DNA from: Verrucomicrobiota bacterium
Lineage (GTDB): Bacteria; Verrucomicrobiota; Kiritimatiellia; JAHIZV01
Assembly (NCBI GenBank): GCA_018814445.1
Contig: JAHIZV010000004.1
Coordinates: forward strand, 1-54,709
Reading direction: 5' to 3'
DNA: 54,709 nt
The position numbers were made by a program, and so were the translations under genes. Shown here in pieces: positions 26,637-38,034 of this stretch; positions within the stretch are counted from its first letter, which is position 1; every line of letters begins with the position of its first letter. A model generated the notes under the pieces. That model was not told the DNA's origin, did not search any database, and saw only the letters and a list, made by a program, of their open reading frames with translations.

Positions 26637-27332
26637 TTACGGTTGGAATACCGTCACACTCGCGGAATCACCACCGGAAGTCACATTGACTCCGTTATCT
26701 CCCGCCGCCGAGCGCGTGTACGTTACGCTGGTGCCCGAGCTGCTGCTCAGGGAGCCATTGCCGTTATCCACGGACCACGCGTAGGAACCGGAGCCGCCGC
26801 TTGCCGAAAATGCCACAGTGGCTCCGTTATTCGTCAGGGATGCCGAGGAGGGTGAAATCGAGACATTCACGGAATTCGAAGGACTGGACGGCACCGAGGC
26901 TTGACCGTACACCGTGGAGAAGAGGCTCGGTTCGACCCAGGTGCCCTGCAGTTCCGCATCGGTGGATTCCGCGGAACCTTTGCTTATTGTGCCGGCTATG
27001 GTGCCCTTATTTCCCGCAGTTGTTACGCCGGTGAGTGTGATGCTGGCGGATGTTGAGTCGGCCTGGCCTATAGTTCCCTTGAAGATGATTCCGTTGTTGT
27101 CGATTCCCTCGAGGTGGTCGCCGGTCTGGAGGAGATTCATGGTCGAGATCGGGGAGCCCGTGTTCTGTTGAACGATATCCCCGTTTGGATTGCTGTAGAA
27201 GCCGGCAACGATGATCGCGACCTGCCGGATGGCTGAATCGCCGGAATCGCCTTCACATCCGATGAAAGTGAGTGAAATGGAGCTCAAGACGAGCGCGGTC
27301 AGGACTGCAAACCCAAGTGTTCTCTTCTTCAC
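26637..27332 (-). CDS. Lipoprotein with C-terminal Ig-like domain
   Basis: This protein of about 231 residues starts at GTG (27332), preceded by GGAAGGA, and has a lipoprotein signal ending TFIGC, so it is probably lipid-anchored. The middle (about residues 30-130) is beta-rich with repeated Gly/Thr turns. The last ~75 residues form an Ig-like/BIG-type module (VNVSISPSSASLTNNG, then GSGSYAWSVDNGNG). Low-complexity Gly-Ser-Asn composition marks it as a surface protein. Similar repeat style is common in Verrucomicrobiota/Kiritimatiellota proteins (recollection, not searched). Function unknown. A TATAAT lies at 27412-27417 upstream. Confidence 0.75.
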   Translation of the reverse strand: MKKRTLGFAVLTALVLSSISLTFIGCEGDSGDSAIRQVAIIVAGFYSNPNGDIVQQNTGSPISTMNLLQTGDHLEGIDNNGIIFKGTIGQADSTSASITLTGVTTAGNKGTIAGTISKGSAESTDAELQGTWVEPSLFSTVYGQASVPSSPSNSVNVSISPSSASLTNNGATVAFSASGGSGSYAWSVDNGNGSLSSSSGTSVTYTRSAAGDNGVNVTSGGDSASVTVFQP

Positions 27333-27411
27333 GGACGTCTTCCTTCCTGCTGCAAACTCATTGATCAGATGGATAATGCGCAAAATAGGCGATAAACGCG
27401 GCTCGTACAAG

Positions 27412-27417
27412 ATTATA
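27412..27417 (-). promoter_or_regulatory. Putative -10 element for the lipoprotein gene
   Basis: A perfect TATAAT on the minus strand lies about 80 nt before the GTG start. The best -35 candidate (TTGAGC) is at a long 20-nt spacing, so the promoter is plausible rather than certain. Confidence 0.35.
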
Positions 27418-27602
27418 GACAGCGGGCTCGACGAAACGCTCAACACGCAACAAACAACAGCCAACTCGAAATCAGGACTGGACCGCAGAATCCGGAGATC
27501 TTCTATCCGAATCCCTGGACAACTGACTTTCCCCCTATAAATCACTTGTCTCGCACGGGCTGACGTGCGATTTTCTCCGCCCAGTAAGCAGGAGACAAAT
27601 TC

Positions 27603-28568
27603 TTGAACCAAAGCAATAAGACTTCAGTTTCAGTGGTGACCGGCGGGGCGGGCTTCCTGGGGTCGCATCTTTGCGACAAGCTTCTTTCTGAAGGGCACCG
27701 CGTCATTTGCATGGACAATCTGATTACGGGCAATGTCGCCAATATCGAACATCTTGCAGGTAACGAGAACTTCAAGTTCATCAAGCACGATGTTACGGAG
27801 TACATCTTCCTTCCGGAGGAGATCGACTACATCTTTCACTTTGCGTCACCGGCCAGCCCGATCGACTACCTTGAGCTTCCTATCCAGACGCTGAAAGTGG
27901 GAGCTCTCGGCACTCACAAGGCGCTGGGTCTTGCGCGCGCGAAGAAGGCGCGTCTTCTACTTGCGTCGACGTCTGAGGTCTACGGGGACCCACTCGTTCA
28001 TCCTCAACAGGAGGACTACTGGGGCAACGTGAATCCAATCGGGCCTCGCGGTGTATACGATGAAGCCAAACGCTTTGCGGAGGCTATAACGATGGCCTAT
28101 CAGCGTTTTCACGGGGTGGAGACGCGAATTGTCCGCATCTTCAACACCTACGGCCCGCGTATGCGTCCGCACGACGGGCGGGTAGTTCCTGCATTATGTG
28201 TGCAAGCCTTGAAAGGTGATCCGCTGACCGTGTTCGGAGACGGAAGCCAGACGAGAAGCTTCTGTTTTGTATCGGACCTGATAGACGGCATTTACAAGCT
28301 GATGATGAGCGAAGAAGCAAATCCGGTGAATATCGGCAATCCTCATGAAATGAGTGTTCTGGCATTTGCGGAGCGCATCAAGGCACTCTGCCGGAGCGAT
28401 TCAGAGATCGTCTTCAAACCCCTTCCGGTAGATGATCCGAAAGTGAGGCAGCCGGACATCGGCAAAGCGAAGAGAATTCTGAACTGGGAGCCCCGGAAGG
28501 GATTGGATGAGGGTTTGCAGGAAACGATCGCGTACTTCAAGTCCCTGATTGACCAAAAAGCAGTCTAG
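27603..28568 (+). CDS. UDP-glucuronate decarboxylase (UDP-xylose synthase) family SDR
   Basis: This 321-residue extended short-chain dehydrogenase has the NAD-binding [12 protein letters not shown], the substrate loop [13 protein letters not shown], the catalytic Thr/Ser segment [12 protein letters not shown] and YDEAKRFAE with the YxxxK pair. HFASPASP, and the later [12 protein letters not shown], are typical of UDP-xylose synthases rather than of GalE-type epimerases. The enzyme would turn UDP-glucuronate into UDP-xylose for surface glycans. Translation is taken from TTG at 27603, with AGGAGA about 8 nt upstream. A different UDP-sugar epimerase is the main alternative. Confidence 0.85.
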   Translation: MNQSNKTSVSVVTGGAGFLGSHLCDKLLSEGHRVICMDNLITGNVANIEHLAGNENFKFIKHDVTEYIFLPEEIDYIFHFASPASPIDYLELPIQTLKVGALGTHKALGLARAKKARLLLASTSEVYGDPLVHPQQEDYWGNVNPIGPRGVYDEAKRFAEAITMAYQRFHGVETRIVRIFNTYGPRMRPHDGRVVPALCVQALKGDPLTVFGDGSQTRSFCFVSDLIDGIYKLMMSEEANPVNIGNPHEMSVLAFAERIKALCRSDSEIVFKPLPVDDPKVRQPDIGKAKRILNWEPRKGLDEGLQETIAYFKSLIDQKAV

Positions 28569-28623
28569 CCCTTCGCCGCCGAGTCACCTATACTCTCGTT
28601 CTGTCAGCTGTGGAGGCCGAATC

Positions 28624-29022
28624 ATGAAACTGCGATACACAGATGTGGATGGCGTTCTGAAAGAGATTCCTCTTGAAGAAACGACTCTTACAATTGGACG
28701 AAGCAGTGACGCCGATGTGGTCATACGCGACGAAAAAGCCTCCAGAATCCATTGCGGAATACGTTTCGAGGACGGCGCCTTCTTCGTCAAGGATCTCAAG
28801 TCCAAGAACGGCATCTACGTGAACGGTCAGCGCATCGAGTCGGCTCGCCTTTCTCCGGGAGATCAAATACGCGTATGCTCCATAACATTCATCGTGGAAG
28901 CCAGCGGTCCCAAGGGAACCGAAACCCTTATGCATGAAGTCCAGGAAGAGATGCAGGAGGGGAAGGGCTACACGACGATGTTGAAGGAAATCGTTGACGA
29001 TACCGGCAAGAACAAGAAGTGA
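28624..29022 (+). CDS. Stand-alone FHA-domain protein
   Basis: This 132-residue protein is almost entirely a forkhead-associated domain: LTIGRSSDADVVI, ASRIHCGI and the DLKSKNGIYVNG loop are the conserved phosphothreonine-binding elements (Gly-Arg, Ser-x-x-His and Asn). About 35 residues follow, rich in Glu and Lys. FHA domains bind phosphothreonine peptides and usually serve Ser/Thr kinase signalling; no kinase is nearby. The ATG at 28624 follows GGAGG. It lies 55 nt after the decarboxylase gene and converges with gyrA. Confidence 0.9.
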   Translation: MKLRYTDVDGVLKEIPLEETTLTIGRSSDADVVIRDEKASRIHCGIRFEDGAFFVKDLKSKNGIYVNGQRIESARLSPGDQIRVCSITFIVEASGPKGTETLMHEVQEEMQEGKGYTTMLKEIVDDTGKNKK

Positions 29023-29051
29023 AGTAACCGCATCCCGGCGCCAGCAGGCTT

Positions 29052-31544
29052 TCAACTCTCACTTGTGTTATCCGCGCCTTCTTCGGCGGCTTCGCCTTCA
29101 ACTTCCGCATCCTCGTTTTCCTCGGGCTCAACAGGCGTCGCGGATATCAGGCGGTCTCCTTCCGAAAGATTGATTAGCCGGACGCCTTGCGTGTTCCGTC
29201 CGATGGTCCGCAGGTCGCTTACAGGCATCCTTATCATCTGCCCGCCTTCTGTGACCAGCATGAGGGCGTCGTTATCATGAACCGCATGGGCTCCGACGAC
29301 CATGCCGTTGCGCGCGGTGGTCCGAATAGTGATCACGCCTTTTCCGCCGCGTTTCTGAATGGGGTACTCATCAAACGATGTCCGCTTTCCGTATCCGTGT
29401 TCCGTGATCGCCAGCAGCGTCTCGTTCTCCTGAACGATCTCAATACTGTCGACACGGTCATTTTCTTTGCCCAGCGTAACGCCCTTCACACCGCGAGTGG
29501 CGCGGCCCTGGTCGCGAAGCTGTTCTTCATTAAAGCGAATGCTCATGCCCTTGTGCGTAACGAGCATTACATCGTCCTGACCGTTGGTCATTTTCACGCC
29601 GATAAGCTTGTCGTCGCTGTCGATGTTAATGGCGATGATGCCACCCATGCGAGGATTGCTGTATGCGGTAAGGTTAGTCTTCTTAACGATGCCCTTCTCG
29701 GTGGCCATCACGAGGTGCTTGTCGTCGGTGAAATCCCTGACCCGGATCATGGCGGCGATCGTCTCGTCGTTGCTGATTTCCAGAAGATTCACGATGGCTT
29801 TTCCTCGGCCGGTACGTCCGCCTTCCGGAATCTCATAGACTTTCTTCCAGTGCACGCGGCCGGATTCCGTGAAGAAGAGGATGTAATCGTGAGTGGAGGC
29901 CGTGAACACATGTTCGACGTAGTCCTCGTCCTTGGTGGACATGCCGATTACGCCTTTCCCGCCCCTGCGCTGCTGCCTGTATGTTCCGACCGGGACGCGT
30001 TTGACGTAGCCGGTATTCGTGATCGTGATAACGCAGCTCGCATCCGCGATAAGGTCCTCGATGCTGATTTCGCTGTCATCGGGAACAATCTCCGTGCGCC
30101 GCTCGTCGCCATACGTCTTCCGCACTTCGAGCAGGTCGTCCTTGATGACTCCAAAGAGTTTGGATTCGTTTGCGAGAAGATCTTTCAGGTAATTGATGGT
30201 CTTGATGATCTCCAGGTATTCAGCGTCAATCTTGTCCCGCTCCAGGCCGGTCAACTGGTACAGCCTCATGTCGAGAATCGCGTTAGCCTGGACCTCGGAG
30301 AGTTTGAACTTCTTCATCAACTGCGTGCGCGCCGTATCCCGGTTGTTTGACTCCCGGATCGTTTTTACGACGGCGTCCAGGTTGTCGAGAGCGATCTTCA
30401 GGCCCTCGAGGATGTGCGCGCGCGCCTCGGCTTTCTCCAGATCGAACTTGCAGCGTCTTGTGATGACCTCGAACCGGTGGTCGATGAAACAGGTCATCAG
30501 CTCTTTCAGATTCATCACACGAGGCCGCCCGTGGTCGATCGCCAGCATGATAGCGCCGAACGTCGTGGCGAGCTGAGTGTGCTTATAGATGTTGTTCAGA
30601 ATCACTTTCGAAAGGGCGCTCTTCTTCACGTCGATGACGATCCGTATGCCGTCCTTGTCCGACTCGTCACGAATATCCGAAATGCCCTCCAGCTTCTTGT
30701 TCTGAACGAGACTGGCGATCTTCTCGATCAGATTGGACTTGTTGACCGTGTAGGGAATTTCCGTGATGATGATGCTCTCTTTGCCGTGGGCGCCTTCTTC
30801 AATTACGGCGCGGCCGCGGACCTTTATGTGGCCGCGTCCCGTTTCGAACATACTTTTGATAGGCTGCGTTCCGTAGATAATGCCGCCGGTGGGGAAGTCC
30901 GGTCCTTTCACGAACTGCGTCAGATCCGTGACTGTCGCGTCAGGATTATCGATGAGATGGACGATGCCATCGACGAGTTCGGTCAGATTATGCGGCGGGA
31001 TATTCGTGGCCATGCCGACGGCTATGCCGGTGCTTCCGTTGGCCAGCAGGGCGGGGACGCGCGCGGGAAGAACCGAGGGTTCCATCAGCGTTTCGTCGAA
31101 GTTCGGGCGCATATCGACGGTGTTCTTATCGATATCTGCGAGCACTTCTTCCGCGAGCCTGTCCAGGCGGCATTCCGTGTAACGGTAAGCGGCGGGCGGG
31201 TCGCCGTCGATACTGCCGAAGTTGCCCTGGCCGTTGATCAGCATGTAGCGCATCGAAAAATCCTGCGCCATACGCACGAGCGTGTCATATACAGCCTGAT
31301 CGCCGTGAGGGTGATAGTTACCGATGACTTCGCCGACGACTTTCGCGCATTTCACGAAAGCCTTACTGCGCGTCCATCCTCTTTCGCGCATAGCGTAAAG
31401 AATACGTCTGTTGCCCGGCTTCAAGCCGTCCCTCGCGTCAGGCAGGGCCCGGCCGATGATCACGCTCATCGAGTAATCGATGTACGCGCGCTGCATCTCG
31501 TCTTCGATGTTTACAAATCCAATTCGTTCGTTTTCGGTATACAT
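29052..31544 (-). CDS. gyrA: DNA gyrase subunit A
   Basis: This 830-residue subunit cleaves and rejoins DNA during supercoiling. The catalytic tyrosine is Y122 in AAYRYTECR. The GyrA box QRRGGKG is present in the C-terminal beta-pinwheel, which marks gyrase rather than topoisomerase IV. The tail is acidic (EEGADNTSES). In the quinolone region the sequence is HPHGDQAVYDT, so position 83 (Ser in E. coli) is Gln, while 87 keeps Asp. It starts 14 nt after gyrB, so both are co-transcribed. Confidence 0.97.
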   Translation of the reverse strand: MYTENERIGFVNIEDEMQRAYIDYSMSVIIGRALPDARDGLKPGNRRILYAMRERGWTRSKAFVKCAKVVGEVIGNYHPHGDQAVYDTLVRMAQDFSMRYMLINGQGNFGSIDGDPPAAYRYTECRLDRLAEEVLADIDKNTVDMRPNFDETLMEPSVLPARVPALLANGSTGIAVGMATNIPPHNLTELVDGIVHLIDNPDATVTDLTQFVKGPDFPTGGIIYGTQPIKSMFETGRGHIKVRGRAVIEEGAHGKESIIITEIPYTVNKSNLIEKIASLVQNKKLEGISDIRDESDKDGIRIVIDVKKSALSKVILNNIYKHTQLATTFGAIMLAIDHGRPRVMNLKELMTCFIDHRFEVITRRCKFDLEKAEARAHILEGLKIALDNLDAVVKTIRESNNRDTARTQLMKKFKLSEVQANAILDMRLYQLTGLERDKIDAEYLEIIKTINYLKDLLANESKLFGVIKDDLLEVRKTYGDERRTEIVPDDSEISIEDLIADASCVITITNTGYVKRVPVGTYRQQRRGGKGVIGMSTKDEDYVEHVFTASTHDYILFFTESGRVHWKKVYEIPEGGRTGRGKAIVNLLEISNDETIAAMIRVRDFTDDKHLVMATEKGIVKKTNLTAYSNPRMGGIIAINIDSDDKLIGVKMTNGQDDVMLVTHKGMSIRFNEEQLRDQGRATRGVKGVTLGKENDRVDSIEIVQENETLLAITEHGYGKRTSFDEYPIQKRGGKGVITIRTTARNGMVVGAHAVHDNDALMLVTEGGQMIRMPVSDLRTIGRNTQGVRLINLSEGDRLISATPVEPEENEDAEVEGEAAEEGADNTSES

Positions 31545-31558
31545 GGTTGCTCAGTAGG

Positions 31559-34117
<2,559 letters not shown>

Positions 34118-34147
34118 TCAAAAGCGGCCCCCGGTAAAGGAGATAAG

Positions 34148-34177
34148 ACTATAGCAAAAACAGTTCCCGAATAGCAA
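34148..34177 (-). promoter_or_regulatory. Putative gyrB promoter
   Basis: On the minus strand TTGCTA (34172-34177), an 18-nt spacer and TATAGT (34148-34153) resemble a sigma-70 promoter and leave a leader of about 115 nt to the gyrB ATG. An inverted repeat (GGCGATAAA at 34186-34194, TTTATCGCC at 34214-34222) lies just upstream. Confidence 0.45.
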
Positions 34178-34301
34178 CGCAGATAGGCGATAAAAAGGAG
34201 AAAAAAACGCCGATTTATCGCCCGATTTGTCAAGAAATACTGTGTTTTGTCCGGAGGGGTAAAATCCGCGCCTAACGGGGCCGAATCCGGAGTGCCGGAA
34301 C

Positions 34302-35177
34302 TCAGATCATACCGCCGACGCCGATGCGGAAATAGACCGTGTCATCGACATCAAAATCGCCATTCAAACCCTCAAATTCGATCGAGCGGTCCATGATCCT
34401 GCCGAACTGGCACATCACCCGGGTGCTTTCATCGACCGACCACTCGGCTTCGATATACAGGCGATCCTGATCAATCATGATCCTGTCCCGATCGTCGCTC
34501 TTGTCCAGTTGATACTCACTGGTCTTATCGATCGTGAGGCCGAGGCTGACGCTCCAGTCCGTCGACGGCTGAAAGGTGATCCGGGAAGCAGGATAGAAAA
34601 GGTCAAGAACCCACTCTTCGCCCGGGATCCACCGAAGACCTATAAGCGGATCGAGTTGCTGATCGAAGTCAGGATATACGGCTACGCCGGCAAGACCTGA
34701 CAGATTTGGCTGAAATGCATAGATAGCCTCAAGGCTGAACGGAAAGAAGAAGCTGTCGGAGGACAGTCCCTCGGCCTCTGCGTAGAGACCCGGCTTGAAA
34801 CCCGCGCGCAGAGACGTCGTGTCGTCCACTCTCGTCACCCAGTCAGCATCGAGATTCAGTGCAAGCAGATCATCAGGAAGGCCGATGCCGCCATCGTCCA
34901 TGAAGTGGGCCAGATCAAGATCCGCCCTGATATCGACAACGCCTGAACTTGTGCGAAAGAACGCCAGTCCTCCGGAAGCGCCGAATTCCGCCATGCTGAA
35001 ATCCTCCGCCCCAGGCGCATCGATGTCCGTTTCCGTAAGGAGTGCGCCGTAAATCAGCCAGGCGGGATCGTTGATTCGGTCCAGGATGCAGCAATAGCCG
35101 GGCTGCTGTGCCTTTATCCGCGGGCATAGAATTGTAAGTGCCAGAAGTGCGGCCAACAGCAGAATGCGAGTTTTCAT
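34302..35177 (-). CDS. Exported outer-membrane-like (beta-barrel) protein
   Basis: This 291-residue protein has a signal peptide (KTRILLLAALLALTILCP...KAQ) and then alternating hydrophobic/polar strands with many aromatic residues, the look of an 8-12 strand outer-membrane barrel. No catalytic motif or named family is recognised. The last residues (RIGVGGMI) do not end in the usual aromatic. It follows the secretin-like gene by 20 nt on the same strand, so the two are likely co-expressed with the beta-helix gene upstream. Confidence 0.65.
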   Translation of the reverse strand: MKTRILLLAALLALTILCPRIKAQQPGYCCILDRINDPAWLIYGALLTETDIDAPGAEDFSMAEFGASGGLAFFRTSSGVVDIRADLDLAHFMDDGGIGLPDDLLALNLDADWVTRVDDTTSLRAGFKPGLYAEAEGLSSDSFFFPFSLEAIYAFQPNLSGLAGVAVYPDFDQQLDPLIGLRWIPGEEWVLDLFYPASRITFQPSTDWSVSLGLTIDKTSEYQLDKSDDRDRIMIDQDRLYIEAEWSVDESTRVMCQFGRIMDRSIEFEGLNGDFDVDDTVYFRIGVGGMI

Positions 35178-35197
35178 AACGGGTCTCCTCCTCGCGC

Positions 35198-36100
35198 CTA
35201 TCGTGCGCTGGGCTTGATTATATGAGGCGTCAGTAGAATATCCAAGGCTTTCTGCCGCGAACTCGCGTCGACGCCGACAAGAAACCGCGAGTAGAATTCT
35301 CTGTTCTCGGCTGACCCTCCGATCCGCAGGGATTCGCCATCGTTTACAACTACTTCAGTGGCCACCTTCGAGTAACTGACACGGTACGGATTGCCGTCAA
35401 CAAGGCCCTTCAGCTCGGGCGTCAGTCTGATTCGAATCATGGGGCCATCGCCGAGGACAAGGGGTTCAACGACCAGGTATGACCCGACGTTCTCCCACAT
35501 GATCCGCTCACTGTAATAGCCGCCGTGATAGCCGTAATCGACCAGCCAGTCGATGTAGGGCACGCGTTCCCCGACCTGCAGAAAACCCTGCCTTCCGCTC
35601 ATAACCATCAACTGCTGGCCGACATTCTCGGTCAATGTCGTCTTTCTGGATTCGAGTTCCGGCTTCAGAACGAAACTGGAATTCACTTTGCCGTTCCGGA
35701 CGATGACGCTTCCGCCTCCGGACACGCCCGCTGCGTCCCGCGAAGAAGATGAAGAGCCGAGAAACTGAACGTCGATACGGACATTGACAGGACGAACCGT
35801 GAGCTTGTCGACAAGGTCGGCAACCTTCGCATGATCCTGGTCCGTGCCGATGACCATCAGCCGTCCCGTGCGGTCAACGATGACATCAGCCCCATCGCCC
35901 AGCATGGCCTCAACCGCCTCTTTCGCGGATTCCGCGTCACCTGTTCCAAGGGAGTAGACTTCGAGCCGGGAAGCGGGATCAGCGCCAGAAGAAGACAGCA
36001 CGGCAACGAGCGTGACACATGCCGCAAGGTATCCTGATAGCGCCCGTTTCATGGAGCGGAGTATAGCCCGGCGAGGGACGCGCCGCGAGGGATTTGTCAT
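35198..36100 (-). CDS. Exported secretin-like protein
   Basis: This is a protein of about 300 residues. After the signal peptide, VYSLGTGDAESAKEAVEAML and IVDRTGRLMVIGT match a NolW/N-domain of secretins. The rest (about residues 115-300, with IRIRLTPELKGLV, VNDGESLRIGG and LLTPHII) resembles the secretin C-terminal beta domain, and LLTPHII is close to the LIIITPHIV ending of type II/III secretins. It is far shorter than pore-forming secretins (usually over 450 residues) and stands without other secretion genes. The start at 36100 couples by ATGA to the upstream gene; ATG at 36052 gives the cleaner signal peptide (MKRALSGYLAACVTLVAVL). Confidence 0.65.
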   Translation of the reverse strand: MTNPSRRVPRRAILRSMKRALSGYLAACVTLVAVLSSSGADPASRLEVYSLGTGDAESAKEAVEAMLGDGADVIVDRTGRLMVIGTDQDHAKVADLVDKLTVRPVNVRIDVQFLGSSSSSRDAAGVSGGGSVIVRNGKVNSSFVLKPELESRKTTLTENVGQQLMVMSGRQGFLQVGERVPYIDWLVDYGYHGGYYSERIMWENVGSYLVVEPLVLGDGPMIRIRLTPELKGLVDGNPYRVSYSKVATEVVVNDGESLRIGGSAENREFYSRFLVGVDASSRQKALDILLTPHIIKPSAR

Positions 36101-37896
36101 TCGCTGATGCCGACCCTGTAGACGCCGGCAACAGCGGATGCGGCATCTGACAGCGTATATGCATCGTCATTCAGTGCCACGGCCGACGGCCCCGCCCGGT
36201 TCGACCACGCACCGGTGGGATCGGACGCCTTCTCGATGGAATACAGGCGTTGTGTGCGGACGGGAAAAACCAGATCAACGTGTGTCGGCTGATCGCCACG
36301 CTTTATCCCTATGCGGAAAACGCTGCCGGAACTGGTTGCCGAAGTGCCGGAAATCATCTCGAGGTAATTCGGTCCATGGTCGCCGTCGTAATCGCCTTGG
36401 GGACTGTAGACGACCGCCCCGCTGTTGGTCTGGAAGTCGGGAATTCCGCCGAAGACCAGCTGCTGCCATTTCCAGTAGTGGCTGACTTCATCAGATCCCG
36501 TATCGACGATGCCGCCCATGACGCGCGACTGGCCATCCATGTCCTTCACGGTCGAGGAGAAAGCCAGCGAGGGATTCCCGGCGTCCACGGCCGGAGAGGT
36601 GTTGGCAATGTGGAAGTTGGTCGCGGCGGCATCGACGAACTGAGGATCGGTCCATTTCGAGTGAGCGTCCTGGCCGGTCCCGGAGCGATAGGTCTGGAAT
36701 CCGTTATGCTCGGTACCGTTCCAGACGAACGTCGCGTCATTGGAGTCGCCGGAAGCTGAGAAGTACAGATTGTAGTCGAGGCTGTTGTTCGAGTTGCCTT
36801 CCCAGGAAACAACGATCCAATCCTGTGGCCCGCAGAAGAAGATGTTGTTCTCAACGATGTTGTTCGAGGCGAACTGGATCCACAGTTCGCCGTTCCCGTC
36901 CTGTAGCGTATCGTTCTTATAACAAACGTTATTCTCGAAGCGGCAGCCGCGGACCCGGCCAACCGCCTGTTCAAAGCCGCCGAACACGATGCCCACCTTG
37001 TCGTTGTTGAATACCCGGTTCGATCGGACGACGATGCCCGTCGAGTCGAACCCGCTGTTCTCGGCGCCGATCTCGATCCCCAGATCACACTCATGGACCA
37101 TGTTGTCCTCAATCAGTATGTTCTGCGCGCCATCCACGTATATGCCTCCCGCGTAGCCGCCGCCATACGCGGACCGGGCTTTGTAGACATGATTTCCGCG
37201 GCACACGCCGTTTCTGCAGATTCCATACGGGCTGATATCGGTTTCACCGCCTATGAAATCGATGCCTATATTGTTCACGTCGTGAACCAGGTTCCCAGAC
37301 ACTTCGAAACCGTTGATGTTTCCGTTCAGAACGATGGCCTCGCTGGTCGCGGGGTCGCAATGGTGTACGTGATTGCCCTGAACGAGAATATCTGACGCCG
37401 GGGTGCTGTTCGTCCCGTACAAGGTAATGCCCATCGCGTTGGATCCTCTCATCTCGTGGATCTCGTTGGAAACGATCTGAATGTGCTGGCAGGCGCCGAG
37501 AAGCCGTATGCCCGAGCCGTCGGTAACGCCGGAGTTGTTGCGGATCTCAAATCCCTCGATTCTGATGTAGTCGTGTTCCTGGATTACAACCATGCTCTGC
37601 CCGGCGACCCCGGTGCCGTCGAGTACGGGATGCTCGCCGTCATACGCCCGCAGGGAAACGTATCCGCCTCCGGCCGATCCGCCGGAGGAAAACACGACTT
37701 TCTCATAGTAGACGCCATCGCGGACACGCACCGTATCGCCCGGCGCAGCCTGATCGATAGCCTGCTGAATACTCGTGAAATCACCGCCCGAAGGAGCAAC
37801 GATCGCGTCGGCCCCGATGCATCGGCCGGCCTGCAGGAAAAGAATGCCTGCGGATGCCGCAAGGACCGTGCCGGCGCTGAGTTTGAAGGTCTGCAT
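36097..37896 (-). CDS. Exported right-handed parallel beta-helix protein
   Basis: This protein of about 599 residues has a signal peptide (starting [17 protein letters not shown]) and then [30 protein letters not shown], the standard opening of pectate-lyase-like NosD/PbH1 helices. Many short repeats of the x-V/I-x-x-N-x-I/V type follow ([49 protein letters not shown]). The last ~120 residues form a separate, non-repetitive C-terminal module. Such proteins bind or cleave polysaccharides at the surface; no catalytic residues can be named. The start is set at 37896 because upstream in-frame codons overlap gcvP and its promoter. It overlaps the secretin-like gene by 4 nt at its stop. Confidence 0.82.
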   Translation of the reverse strand: MQTFKLSAGTVLAASAGILFLQAGRCIGADAIVAPSGGDFTSIQQAIDQAAPGDTVRVRDGVYYEKVVFSSGGSAGGGYVSLRAYDGEHPVLDGTGVAGQSMVVIQEHDYIRIEGFEIRNNSGVTDGSGIRLLGACQHIQIVSNEIHEMRGSNAMGITLYGTNSTPASDILVQGNHVHHCDPATSEAIVLNGNINGFEVSGNLVHDVNNIGIDFIGGETDISPYGICRNGVCRGNHVYKARSAYGGGYAGGIYVDGAQNILIEDNMVHECDLGIEIGAENSGFDSTGIVVRSNRVFNNDKVGIVFGGFEQAVGRVRGCRFENNVCYKNDTLQDGNGELWIQFASNNIVENNIFFCGPQDWIVVSWEGNSNNSLDYNLYFSASGDSNDATFVWNGTEHNGFQTYRSGTGQDAHSKWTDPQFVDAAATNFHIANTSPAVDAGNPSLAFSSTVKDMDGQSRVMGGIVDTGSDEVSHYWKWQQLVFGGIPDFQTNSGAVVYSPQGDYDGDHGPNYLEMISGTSATSSGSVFRIGIKRGDQPTHVDLVFPVRTQRLYSIEKASDPTGAWSNRAGPSAVALNDDAYTLSDAASAVAGVYRVGISE

Positions 37897-37978
37897 GGGC
37901 CGAGGATACCGGCAAAATGGTCGCTTGTGAACCCTTCGCTTGCAATCAATCTTCCGGGGGGTAGACTGCGTGGATTCT

Positions 37979-37997
37979 GCCGCCGGGAGCCGGCGGC
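37979..37997. promoter_or_regulatory. GC-rich hairpin in the leader of gcvP
   Basis: GCCGCCGG, a 3-nt loop and CCGGCGGC form a strong 8-bp stem 37 nt before the gcvP start and about 80 nt upstream of the divergent beta-helix gene. It could affect gcvP mRNA. The surrounding sequence lacks the conserved core of a glycine riboswitch. Confidence 0.35.
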
Positions 37998-38034
37998 TCT
38001 GCGACGGCAAACACGCGAACAGAGACGGGCAATC

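Noticed and set aside
37897-38034. Glycine riboswitch before gcvP
   Set aside because: The gap is short and I see only one GC hairpin, not the conserved tandem-aptamer core.
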